From positions 1 to 33,924 of IMG/VR virus record IMGVR_UViG_3300035662_000096: DNA of 33,924 nucleotides; one strand, 5' to 3'. A model generated the notes under the pieces. That model did no database searches, had not been told where the DNA came from, and saw only the letters and a list, made by a program, of their open reading frames with translations. Both the position numbers and the translations under genes were made by a program. Every line of letters begins with the position of its first letter. The first letter of the stretch is position 1. This document shows positions 15,815 to 25,300 of the stretch, one piece after another. Origin of the DNA: a virus.

Positions 15815-16349
15815 ATACGCGTCGCTACTCTTTTCACCCGAGGAGTACCACGAGATTGGACCTTTCCGCTTTCCTGTTTACCACGACTTGGTACCCGGCG
15901 AAGCTAAAGGCATCGAAGCGCTAGGTCGCAAACAATCTAAATCAACCTTTCGCTCTATCAAGCTCGCGCAGCGAATCGCTAAAGATAAAGGCATCACAAC
16001 CAAAGAAGCAATCGACCTACTGAGCAGCTCTGCCGAGAACGACCAAGAGCTCCTCTACGACTACGCCGGCGATCTTGAAGAACTGCAGCGTGACTCGGTC
16101 GGCGCCGTCGAGCAGCAGGTGGCCTTCGTCACCCTCTTCATGCAATACCGCGGCGAAGCCAAGCTCCCCCGCTCCAAGGACTGGCAGAAGCTCGACGACT
16201 GGACCGAGGCCGACACCGAGGCCATCCCCACCCGGTTGATGGAGCAAATCTTTGAGCTTCTCACCTGGGAGCGCGATGGCTGGCCCACTGCGGAGGGAAA
16301 CGAACCGGAGGCCGAGCCCGAGTTCAGCCCACCCCCGAGCAAATCCTGA
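15807..16349 (+). CDS. Tail assembly chaperone, upstream frame (lambda gpG-like)
   Basis: 180 residues from ATG 15807 (MSKYASLLFSPEEYHEIGPF). An upstream ATG in frame at 15735 would run inside the previous gene and is not used. The protein is helical and moderately acidic at the end (EPEAEPEF). It sits between tail tube and tape measure, where lambda-type phages encode gpG. Near its 3' end the zero-frame codons GGA-AAC form a slippery heptamer GGGAAAC (16295-16301), at which a fraction of ribosomes would shift to the -1 frame and make the longer gpGT-like form. Chaperones of this type coat the tape measure during tail assembly and are absent from virions. Confidence 0.8.
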   Translation: MSKYASLLFSPEEYHEIGPFRFPVYHDLVPGEAKGIEALGRKQSKSTFRSIKLAQRIAKDKGITTKEAIDLLSSSAENDQELLYDYAGDLEELQRDSVGAVEQQVAFVTLFMQYRGEAKLPRSKDWQKLDDWTEADTEAIPTRLMEQIFELLTWERDGWPTAEGNEPEAEPEFSPPPSKS

Positions 16350-16780
16350 AGAACGCGGAGGACACCCTTCGTGCTCCACTAGCGGACTGGGACTCGGTCT
16401 ACTTCCGCCTTCGTGCCTCTCCAGTAGGGGGAGATTTCACACCGGCGCGCTTCCTCCGCACCCCAATCAGCACAATTCGCTGGCTGCTGCGCCAGATCGA
16501 TGATCTTGATCGCGGTCTGGCCAACATGCAGAGCATGAGCACCGCACGCCTCACCGCGGTGCTCATTCAAATCGCGCATGGCTTCTCAGGCTCGAAGCGC
16601 TCCGCGCCCAAAGCGCAACCGCGCGATTTCCTACCCTTCCCCGATTGGAAACCTGCATCGGCCACTGCCGATGGCCCCGATGCCCCCACGAAGTTCATCC
16701 TCTCCGAGCTCGTGCGCACACGTCGGGTACCTCTGCACGTCTACGCCTCTCTCGCAGCCGGCGCCTCTGACCCTGCGTAA
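15807..16780 (+). CDS. Frameshifted tail chaperone fusion (gpGT-like), -1 shift at 16301
   Basis: Predicted product of -1 frameshifting: 165 codons in the first frame up to AAC (16299-16301), then 159 in the -1 frame starting at CGA 16301 and ending at TAA 16778-16780, about 324 residues. The -1 frame is open and protein-like throughout (for example LRAPLADWDSVYFRLRAS and STIRWLLRQIDDLDRGLANM), yet its first ATG is at 16526, deep inside the coding region. This is what is expected of a T domain made only as a fusion. A standard six-frame annotation would wrongly show the downstream part as a short 84-residue gene. In lambda the equivalent heptamer is GGGAAAG. Confidence 0.85.
16295..16301 (+). 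promoter_or_regulatory. Programmed -1 ribosomal frameshift site GGGAAAC
   Basis: G GGA AAC fits the X-XXY-YYZ slippery pattern with GGA and AAC as zero-frame codons. The shift joins the upstream chaperone frame to a start-less open frame downstream, and the heptamer lies at the expected place near the 3' end of the gpG-like gene. A stimulatory downstream structure in the GC-rich stretch is possible but I have not shown one. Confidence 0.85.
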
Positions 16781-16783
16781 CAT

Positions 16784-16806
16784 ACGAGTAGCGCATAACG
16801 ACTCGT
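16784..16806 (+). other. Inverted repeat overlapping the tape-measure start codon
   Basis: ACGAGT (16784-16789) and ACTCGT (16801-16806) are perfect 6-base complements with an 11-base loop. The GTG start of the tape measure (16805-16807) lies in the 3' arm, and no strong ribosome-binding site is visible. It could reduce translation initiation of the tape measure; chance is also possible at this length. Confidence 0.3.
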
Positions 16807-19800
16807 GTCTGACTTTCGGCTCAACGTAATAGCTGAGACTCAGGCAGCCGAGCGCAGTCTGAAGCAGGTAGAGCAGGTTGCGGACAAAGCAACCCGAGAG
16901 CGGAAGCTAAACATTGATCTTAGGTCGCTAAATAAAAACTTCAGCAGCCTTACAAGTGACATAAAATCAGCTACCAATAACATTAAAACATTTTACAGTT
17001 TTAGTAAAAAAGTCCCAGGTCTAAGCGATAAAATTGAGCAGTACGAAAAATTAGCTAAAAGCACAGCATCGGCAGCTAAAGCAGGTATCGGACTAAAAGA
17101 GAACGCAAAAGCGGGCAGCATACTAGCTAACAGCCTAGAGTTTGCGGCAGGTAAGGGTGGGCAGCTCATCAATGCCTTAGCAAAAGTAGGCCTTGCCACG
17201 TTCGCGATTAAAGAAGCGGTCGGCGTATTGCAATCCGCGTGGAACGGCTTTTTTAACAACACGATTGGGCGTGAGATCAAGCTACGCGAGACAATCCTAA
17301 AGACTCAAACTACACTCGCTTCTACAAACCGCGTATTTGCCAACGGTCGCGAGATCACCGATCCCTACCAGAAAATCATCACATTGACCGGAGCGGTCAA
17401 GAAGAATATCGACTCCATCCGAGAGCGGTCCATCGCCCTCGCTGGTGTCACCTCCAACGACGTCATTGAAGTTTTTGGTCTCGTCGCTTCACAGATCGGG
17501 CAAATCGGCGGAGGTCTCAAAGATGCAGAAGACCTGGCGATCAACTTTGCGGCCGCCCTGGGGACCTTCGGCATCCCCCTGTATCAGGCCAACCAAGAGA
17601 TCGGTTCGATCCTGCGTGGGCAAATTACCGAGGACTCGAGGCTGGCTACAGCTTTGGGAATTCGCAGCCAAGACATTGTCAAGGCCAAGAGTGAAGTCGG
17701 TGGCGTAGTCAAGTTTCTCGAAGAGCGCCTCGCAGCCTCAGTTGCTGGCCAACGCATCGCCGCCCAAGGCTTCTCCGGCGTCGTCTCCAACATCGCCGAC
17801 CTCGGTGAGCTCATCGGCCAAAACTTCGGCCGTGGCTTGCTGGATCCACTGCTCGCGGGCCTCACCGCGGTCTTCGAGTCCCTGTTCCGCATTCGGACAC
17901 AGCTTTTCGACATCGCTTCCGGCGCAGGCGCTGCGATCGGTCGCGCAGGCCAGCTCATTGTGGGTCTCACCGCCGGCCGAACTGGCCTCGGCACCGGCGA
18001 TCCCAGCGCCGCAGCCAGCGCTGCTGCCTCCGTCGCCCAACGCGGCTTTGCCGAGCTCGAGCAAGTCGCACAGCGCACTGTCGGCGCGCTGTCACAGGCC
18101 ATCGAAGCACTGAAGCCCACCGCTCTGATCCTCGTCGACGCCTTCAAGAACATCGCCGAGGCCTTCGTCAACATCAAGGTCGGCACCTTCGAGGCTCTCG
18201 CATCCGCCCTGGCCAACATCGCCAGCGTTGTAGGCGCCCTCGCCCCGAGCGTGGCCACACTCTTCAACTTCTACGCTCGCTTCCTCAACACCCCGGCCGT
18301 CCAGTACTTCTCCGAGGTCGCCGCCGTCCTTGGCCTCCTCAAGCGCGTCGGCCTGGATGCCGCCACGCAGTTAGTACTGTTTGGTCGTTTTATATTTGGT
18401 AGTGTAATACCTGCTGTAGGTGGTTTAGGTACAGCTTTAGGTGGCCTTGTAGCCGTCATAGCCACAGTCGTAGTAGCACTAGGTAAGTTAATTGTTGTAC
18501 TAGCGGGTTTAGCTACAGCGCTTGTAGGTCCAGCCGCCGCTATTCCTGCGGTAGCTGCTGCGCTGAAAGCCTTAGGCATTGAGCTGTTAACTGTAGGCAA
18601 AGAAGCCATCGTCTCAGGTGGCAGGCTCAACGGACTCGCTGCCGGCTTCCGCGGTCTCGGCGCAAGCGCAAAAGCCGCCGGCGCCTCAATCCTCGCCTCC
18701 CTGGGCTGGGTAGCCGCCATTCAGATCGGCATCTCGGTCTTGGTCGACGCCCTCGGGCGCTACCAGCGTGCTCAGGAAAATCAACGCTCCAATGCCCGCG
18801 CGGTTGAGGCACTGCGCCGCTTGCAAACCACATACAAAGATGTAGGCGATACAGCCGACAGTGCGACTAAAGCTGCACGCGACTTTGAGCGTGCAATAGT
18901 TGACGCCAATTACAGCCGCAACATCGAACAGCTAGAAGAAGTACGTAAAAAGATCAACCAAATACGCTACGAACTCAAGCCCGGCATCCAAAGCTGGGGC
19001 GAATTCTGGGACGCACTGTCCGGCTCCGAGGCCGGTCGTTTTGAAGAGCGCTCGCGCCAAGTCCTTAAAGGACTGCAATCCGAAGAGGCCAAAATCAAAG
19101 CCCAGCTCCGAGGCGTCGATGCGCAGCGCGATCGTGAACGTGCCGCCGAGGACATCAAGCTCCAAGCCACTAACCGCGTCAATCTCGAGAAAGAAATATT
19201 CGAGCTACGTCGTCAGCTCGAGAGCGACCTATTCCAGCAACGCCAAGCCTTAGCCCAAAAGGAAGTAGAAATCTTTCGCGCTGCCGGCGAGCTCCGCATT
19301 AAGCAGATCGAGAAGGCCAACGCCAAACTCATCGAGGGCGAGGAAGGTGCCTCCCGCGCCGCTCTCGAGGCGCTCAACAATTACATCGCCACCCGCGAGC
19401 GCGGCGAGCTCGAGATCGAAGCTGCCAAGAAGACTATCGCCATCGAGGTCACCAACCTTGAAAAGGCCATCAGCGACTACCGCTACGAGACCGAGAAGAA
19501 GATCGCGGAACTCCGTAAGAAATCCGCCGACTACGAACGCGACTCCGCAGACGCCCGCCAGCGTGCTGCTGGCGGCACCACTGCTGCAGCTCCAGGCGTC
19601 GCCGCCGGCTTCCGCGTGGGCAGCACAGGCCGCAGCACCGGCCCTCACCTCGACATCCGCAGCCCAACGGGCAACAAGCAGGCCGTCATCGACGAGGCCA
19701 CGGCCATCATCAAGGCGTGGCAAGGCCAAGGCCTCGAGTACATCGAGCTCAGCAACGCCAAGATCGATGTCAAGAACATGTTCAACGAGGCCGAGCTTCG

Positions 19801-21598
19801 CAAGGCGCTGGCCAAGGAGCAGGCTGTGCACGCCAAGCGCTCCGGCGGTGGCGCCATCGATATCGCTGTCCCCGCAGGCACCCTGGTACCCACGCCTGCC
19901 GGTACTCCCTCCTGGGGCGGCGACGGCGGCTGGCAGGCCACATCCCTGCAGACCGGAAACCTGTTTCTCCACGGCCTGGGCACTTCAGTCGCGAGCCCGC
20001 GCGGCGGAGCCGCCGCTGCAGCTGCCGCTCCCGCTGCTCCCACCACGGGAGGCGACATGCCCTCCGCCAGTGCAGCAGCCCAGCGTTACGCCGAGGCCGT
20101 CCGCAGCCTGGCCGGCGCCATGGAGCGTCTACGTTCCCTTCAGGCCGCGCTTACCGAAGCAAACACCGCTGAGGCTTTCGATCAGATCGCTAAAGCTGCG
20201 TTCCCGCAAGTCGCTCTCGAACAGTATCAGGATCGCCTGGCTGAGCTCCGCTACACCTACGACGCTGTCAGCACAAGCTCCGAAGCCATCTTCGATCCTG
20301 AGCGCTCCGCCATCGAGGTCACGCGCCTGGCGCAGATCGCCACCAGCAATCGTGAGCTGCAGCAGATCCAGCAGGGCATCGCGAAACAGACCAAGCTCAC
20401 CGAGGACGAGCGCAAGCGTGCCCTCGTTGATCTGCAGACACGTCACGCCCAGTACCTACAGCAGCTCAATCAAGAAGCGCAGCTCAAACAGCGCATTCTC
20501 ACTTCAGAGCAGGTTACGAACTTCATCCGTCAGGCAACGACTGCGGCGCAGGACATCCGCAAGGAGATTGAAGCGCTGCAACTCCGCAACCGCCTAGAGG
20601 CCGAGGGCGTCGCACCTGAATTCATCCAGGCTGAGGTCGCGAAGTTAGAGATTAAACGTGAGGTCGAACGACTGACTAAGTCCCTTAACGAGCAGCTAAC
20701 TACCGAACTCGAGTTGCGCGATCAGCTCCAACAGCGCATCGTTACAGCAGCTGGCCCGGAAAAAGAAGCGCTTCAGAATCAACTCACTGACGCCCTCAAC
20801 ACCATTAATAACTTGCGCGAGCAATTGAAGAGCGTGGGTGCTGCTGGACAAGCACAAGCCGGCGCTGTGGACGCTCAAGCTCAAGCTCAGACCGCACCCG
20901 GCACGCGTATCGCCAGCTTCATCGGACAGGCCCAACGCCAGCTTCAGGACTACGAAGGCATGGCCATTCAGGTGTCACAGAGTGTAGGTGACGCAGTAGG
21001 TAACTCACTACAGAGTGGTATTACTGGACTGGTAGAAGGCACTACAACTATAAAAGATATATTCGCGCAGTTCTTAAAGGACATAGGCCAGATTCTGCTA
21101 AAACAAGCAACAACAATGATTGCAACTTATGTAGCAATAGGAGTTGCAAAGATATTCGCTTTCGGTAATCAAGGAAGCGTGGTTAAGGGCATCGATGTGC
21201 CAGTAGCACAAATGCCTGCAGGTATGGCATTTGCTGACGGTGGATTCGTAACTAGACCTACCAACGCCTTGATCGGCGAAGGCGGAGAACCTGAGTACGT
21301 CATCCCTGCCAGCAAGATGCGCACCGCGATGGGACGCTATTCAGCCGGCGCCCGTGGTTCCAGCGTCATCCCCGGCAACGGCGGCGAACCTGCTGCAGCA
21401 GGCGGTGGCGCCGCCACAATGGAGCCAATCGACGTGCGCTACAGCATCGAGCGCATCAACAACGTGGATTACGTGACCGCCGATCAGTTCCAGCGCGGCA
21501 TGGCACAAGCCGCGCAACAGGGCGCCATCCAAGGTGAACGCCGCGCCATGCGCACCTTGACCAATAGCGCTGCTGCACGCGGAAGGCTTCGTATCTGA
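16805..21598 (+). CDS. Tape measure protein with peptidase-like insert
   Basis: 1597 residues from GTG 16805, the longest gene here. The N-terminus (NVIAETQAAERSLKQVEQVA) and helical/coiled-coil regions (for example ~790-915, rich in Glu, Lys, Gln) are typical. Hydrophobic Gly/Ala/Val/Leu segments ~525-600 are the membrane-active part expected of tape measures. Around 935-1060 there is an insert with GSTGRSTGPHLDIR (H948, D950), H1009, AIDI (D1019) and NLFLHG (H1056), resembling a degenerate M23-type peptidoglycan peptidase. The C-terminus carries the classical ending ADGGFVTRPTNALIGEGGEP then EYVIPASKMR. It sets tail length and helps genome entry. Codon use changes abruptly inside the gene (AT-richer at ~16.8-17.3, 18.37-18.6 and 21.0-21.3 kb). 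The stop overlaps the next start (TGATG). Confidence 0.9.
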   Translation: MSDFRLNVIAETQAAERSLKQVEQVADKATRERKLNIDLRSLNKNFSSLTSDIKSATNNIKTFYSFSKKVPGLSDKIEQYEKLAKSTASAAKAGIGLKENAKAGSILANSLEFAAGKGGQLINALAKVGLATFAIKEAVGVLQSAWNGFFNNTIGREIKLRETILKTQTTLASTNRVFANGREITDPYQKIITLTGAVKKNIDSIRERSIALAGVTSNDVIEVFGLVASQIGQIGGGLKDAEDLAINFAAALGTFGIPLYQANQEIGSILRGQITEDSRLATALGIRSQDIVKAKSEVGGVVKFLEERLAASVAGQRIAAQGFSGVVSNIADLGELIGQNFGRGLLDPLLAGLTAVFESLFRIRTQLFDIASGAGAAIGRAGQLIVGLTAGRTGLGTGDPSAAASAAASVAQRGFAELEQVAQRTVGALSQAIEALKPTALILVDAFKNIAEAFVNIKVGTFEALASALANIASVVGALAPSVATLFNFYARFLNTPAVQYFSEVAAVLGLLKRVGLDAATQLVLFGRFIFGSVIPAVGGLGTALGGLVAVIATVVVALGKLIVVLAGLATALVGPAAAIPAVAAALKALGIELLTVGKEAIVSGGRLNGLAAGFRGLGASAKAAGASILASLGWVAAIQIGISVLVDALGRYQRAQENQRSNARAVEALRRLQTTYKDVGDTADSATKAARDFERAIVDANYSRNIEQLEEVRKKINQIRYELKPGIQSWGEFWDALSGSEAGRFEERSRQVLKGLQSEEAKIKAQLRGVDAQRDRERAAEDIKLQATNRVNLEKEIFELRRQLESDLFQQRQALAQKEVEIFRAAGELRIKQIEKANAKLIEGEEGASRAALEALNNYIATRERGELEIEAAKKTIAIEVTNLEKAISDYRYETEKKIAELRKKSADYERDSADARQRAAGGTTAAAPGVAAGFRVGSTGRSTGPHLDIRSPTGNKQAVIDEATAIIKAWQGQGLEYIELSNAKIDVKNMFNEAELRKALAKEQAVHAKRSGGGAIDIAVPAGTLVPTPAGTPSWGGDGGWQATSLQTGNLFLHGLGTSVASPRGGAAAAAAAPAAPTTGGDMPSASAAAQRYAEAVRSLAGAMERLRSLQAALTEANTAEAFDQIAKAAFPQVALEQYQDRLAELRYTYDAVSTSSEAIFDPERSAIEVTRLAQIATSNRELQQIQQGIAKQTKLTEDERKRALVDLQTRHAQYLQQLNQEAQLKQRILTSEQVTNFIRQATTAAQDIRKEIEALQLRNRLEAEGVAPEFIQAEVAKLEIKREVERLTKSLNEQLTTELELRDQLQQRIVTAAGPEKEALQNQLTDALNTINNLREQLKSVGAAGQAQAGAVDAQAQAQTAPGTRIASFIGQAQRQLQDYEGMAIQVSQSVGDAVGNSLQSGITGLVEGTTTIKDIFAQFLKDIGQILLKQATTMIATYVAIGVAKIFAFGNQGSVVKGIDVPVAQMPAGMAFADGGFVTRPTNALIGEGGEPEYVIPASKMRTAMGRYSAGARGSSVIPGNGGEPAAAGGGAATMEPIDVRYSIERINNVDYVTADQFQRGMAQAAQQGAIQGERRAMRTLTNSAAARGRLRI

Positions 21599-22056
21599 TG
21601 GAATTCAACTACGGCCACCTCTTTGAAGTTGGACCCGCCGGGCAAGCCACGCGATTCAACTTTCAAAACTTCAGGATTGGCGATCAAATCAACTACAGCA
21701 ACAAAAAGTATGACTACTTACCATTCGGTTTTGGTGGAGCAGTCGCCTCCTTAAAAGGTGACAATTTGGATGCCACCTTGCAACTGGCTAATACCGACAT
21801 CACGCGCAACTGGGCGACGCAAGCGCTACAAAATTTATGGGTAGGCAAAGTCACAACAGTCCTTTGGTCAGAAGCAAATATCGCCAGGGTGCTGTATTCC
21901 TACTGGGGCGTCTGCTCCACCGGCGGCTGGGATGAAACCGCCATCCAAATCTCCTTGAACAGCGTTCTGGACGCTGTTGACGCAAACGTACCAGCCCGCA
22001 AGCTAACCCGGTACTCTGTCGGCAACATTCCTTTTACCAGCGCTGTTCGTGTGTAG
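21598..22056 (+). CDS. Minor tail protein (lambda gpL-like position; DUF1833-like)
   Basis: 152 residues; one-base overlap with the tape-measure stop. Begins MEFNYGHLFEVGPAGQATRF, followed by a YDYLPFGFGG segment and LDATLQLANTDITRNWATQA, then beta strands. The position (first gene after the tape measure, before an NlpC/P60-like and a J-like gene) is that of lambda gpL/M-type tail-tip proteins. The family name is tentative; the sequence reminds me of DUF1833. The 3' end overlaps the next gene by 8 bases. Confidence 0.65.
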   Translation: MEFNYGHLFEVGPAGQATRFNFQNFRIGDQINYSNKKYDYLPFGFGGAVASLKGDNLDATLQLANTDITRNWATQALQNLWVGKVTTVLWSEANIARVLYSYWGVCSTGGWDETAIQISLNSVLDAVDANVPARKLTRYSVGNIPFTSAVRV

Positions 22057-22393
22057 CCATCTAATCGGCAGGCGCTACACATTCGGCAAAGACGACTGCA
22101 TCCATCTTGTTGTCGAAGTGCTGCAGGAATTAGGCAAAAATCCACCTGCAGTAGCGGCTCACTGGTACGAGCTGACACCGCGCCAGTTAGTCAGTGAAAT
22201 CAAGGCGTACTGTATGCCCATTGATCGTCCCGAGTACGATGGGGACATCGTGTTACTTGCGGCGGCGCCACCTACGTTCGGAGTCCTATGGCAGCGTGGC
22301 ATCCTGTTCATCAATCCATTGACTTTGACCGTCGACTGGAAACCGCCGGCAAACCTTACGATCCGCCGCTCCTACCGTATGAAATCGCGCTGA
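22049..22393 (+). CDS. Tail assembly protein, NlpC/P60-like (lambda gpK position)
   Basis: 114 residues from a GTG start overlapping the previous gene. The N-terminus IGRRYTFGKDDCIHLVVEVL is the catalytic-Cys part of an NlpC/P60 fold (Tyr, Gly, Asp-Cys then a helix). The usual downstream His is not obvious: the expected place reads FGVLWQRGILFINP, so activity may be lost or the His lies elsewhere. It ends DWKPPANLTIRRSYRMKSR. In lambda-like phages gpK is a tail-tip hydrolase assembled between L and J. Its last 106 bases are shared in another frame with the next gene. Confidence 0.7.
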   Translation: MCSHLIGRRYTFGKDDCIHLVVEVLQELGKNPPAVAAHWYELTPRQLVSEIKAYCMPIDRPEYDGDIVLLAAAPPTFGVLWQRGILFINPLTLTVDWKPPANLTIRRSYRMKSR

Positions 22394-25300
22394 TCGAAGC
22401 GCTGGGTTGCAGCGAGGAAGAATACAAAACTTTTGTTCGTTACGCCGCACAGCAGGCGTATATTCGCCCGGCTGAGTACGAGCATATTCCAGAGGTTTAC
22501 GCTGTTGCGCCTCTTGCTGCCGCAGGCTACTTAGCTGCAACTAGTGCAGCAGCAGCCAAAAGTGCAACCACAATTATCCTTACAAACCTTGCCATCGGTA
22601 TTGCGCTGACAGCCGCCAGCTTGTTGCTGGCACCAAAACCGCCAGCAATATCTGACAAGCGCATCAAGCAACGCGAACTGCGCGATCAAATTGGTCCGAC
22701 ACGCTTCAATCAGACTTCATCATTCGACAACATTGCATCCCTTGCCGAGTACGGGCAGGCGATTCCAATTCCGTTTGGTAGGTATGACTCCACCACCGGC
22801 ACCGGCGGCTTAACACTGGCGCCGGCACTTGTCTGGAGCCGTGTTTACTCGTATGGCACCTACCGCGCATTTGAAGGCATCTACGTTGTCGGGCAATACG
22901 GACTGGCGCAACCTCCCGAAATTGCCGGCGTACGCCTTGGCACTTTTGCCCTTAACAACCTCAATACTGACGAGTATGCGTTGTTTTGGTCGTCTAACCC
23001 AGGGTCGAATAATCCAACTTCTGAACGTGTTCTGATTGGTGGATCACAAGGTGACCGCCACAAAGGCACATCGGGCAGAAAGAGCCCGTTTACGGCACCG
23101 AGCATTACCGTTGATGTTGATGACGCCGCTTCAATGGCGTACTCCCCGCAATCGCAAGTGCAGTTTGGCACTGCAACACCGATTGCAAACGGCACTGCCT
23201 ACCGATACAACTGGGAGATCATCAGCGCGCCAAGCGTCAGTTTTGAAGGTGAAGGCGGCGAGGATGCCAAAAAAGAGACTCGTGCCCGCCGCAAAAAAAT
23301 TGCTGGTGCCGATGCTGACCAAGTAGGCGGTGAGCCTACCGGCAAATCCGGTCAACCTGGCATCGGTCGCGCCTATTCGCGCACGATGGGACTAACGCAT
23401 CACGTCACATCCAGCGCTTTTGCTAACTACGACAACAAAACCACAGTCAACGTAAGCAAAGGTGACATCTTAAAATTTACAGTATTCCGTCAAAATTATG
23501 AAAACCTAAACGATAATTTTACGTATAACGGTTACAAAACACAGGTCAATGTTAAGGACTTGCGTGATACAGCACGCGAATGGCGCGAGCAGTCATCTGA
23601 CCTGTTGAGCGTTGGCAGCGAGTGGTTGATTGGTGCAACCGTCTGGCGCGTAGTCAAAAATGCTGGCATTGATAATGTCGTCAGTCGCCTAGTGATCGAC
23701 TTGGAGTGCGTCGAAATTCTCGGCGACAACCGAGTTGGCATTGCGGGTGAAAGAGCAGTCAGCAATCCATTGGCTGGTTACGAAGGTCAGCAATTTGACG
23801 AAACGATCCACTGTGACATCAATCACTGGCCGCTGTGTCGCTATTTCTCGTTCACTATTCGCCCCGTCCGCAGGGACACTCGTGTCATCGAATTCGGCAT
23901 CCGCTCGCAGGTGTGGAATCGCGCAGACGGTTTATGTAACTTCAGCGTCATTCCAACGCCAGCAAAACTTGACCGCCTAGATCGTAAAGACGTCACGCTG
24001 ACAACACCGCGCCAGTCCCGATATTTTAAGCGTGCAAGTTTTTTCCAAATCGCAGTACGCCCTGTCCCCACGAGCACTCAAACATCTGACTGGTCCGTCA
24101 TCCCTCAACTGTTTTGCGTTGTAGGCAGATCCCCTATAGACCTGCACAACTACATTCGAATTAAAGCATCAGATTCTGCTTACTACGAGTACAAATTTAT
24201 TCCAAAAACTGGTGCTGACATTTACCACAACTACAGCAACAGCCGCGCATGGCGACTAAAAGCAGACGAAGCGCAGTTGCTGGACTGGACTCCGCACAAC
24301 ACCGACTACGGCGTGTTTTATGTGCAAACAAACGGCTTGGAGTTGACCGTAGCGGAATTGCTTAACTCCCCTCAAATGCTTACGGATAAAAGTGATGTAG
24401 GCAATGCACCCAATGTGTTGCCGACAATTATCACGCCATCTGCAGTTTCTATTACGCGCACCAGGGTTGACAAGGGCGATAACAAAGACACTGTTGACGC
24501 ATGGCTAACAAGCGTGCTCGGTTTAGCAACTAACGAAAACCTGCGTGGAACAACACAGCGGCATACGTTCACCATTGCAAAACCTGGAACGCCTGCGGAA
24601 ACAATGCAGTTGCGTGTTACGGCTACATCAGTAAAAAATCCGGAAAAACCAAAGGACAGTATCAGGCGCTGGACTTGGCAGGACATCAGCTTCAGGATCA
24701 ATAGTTATGTCGGCACATGGGCGCTTGGCACAGAAGGCGAAATTACTGTCACGGGTCTTAGCTGGCTGACCAATCCTTTTGCTGCCAAGCACAGATACAC
24801 AGCCGTCACACTGGTCATCAGCGTTGCGCAAGTGCAAGAAATTGTGCAAAGAGCACAAGATGCAGACGTAAGCACTGCTGAGCGATCCTTCGAGATTGGG
24901 ACTGGCGTTGCTGATTGCAGCTACTTTTCTGAAATTACAAAAAGCAATGACAGCAACCCAGAGCACGAGATTGTCTATGTAAACGAGTACGTCGAAAACG
25001 AAACGACACCCCAGTACACGGGCATGTCCGTTACAGCTTTAAGCCTGAAGAGCAGCGGGCAAATCAATAGCGTCGATCAGATGCGGATGTGGGTACCTGA
25101 CGGCATTGCTGTCCGTCGCCTACTAGATGACACCACTGGACCAAGCAACCTCTTTACTGATGCTGTTCTGTATCTACTGGAAAACCCCGATCAAGGCTTG
25201 GGCAACACAATCCCAGCACCACTGATCGACGAAACTAGTCTTGCAGTAACAGGTAGGTTCCTTCAGGCCAACGGCATCTTTTTTGATAGCGTCATCGAAG

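Noticed and set aside
16526-16780. Independent 84-residue gene
   Set aside because: The same frame is open and protein-like well upstream of this ATG and joins the preceding gene at a slippery heptamer, so it is the end of a frameshift product.
19347-20597. 416-residue plus-strand frame inside the tape measure
   Set aside because: Pro/Ser/Arg-rich out-of-frame shadow of the tape-measure gene, which has clear family motifs in its own frame.
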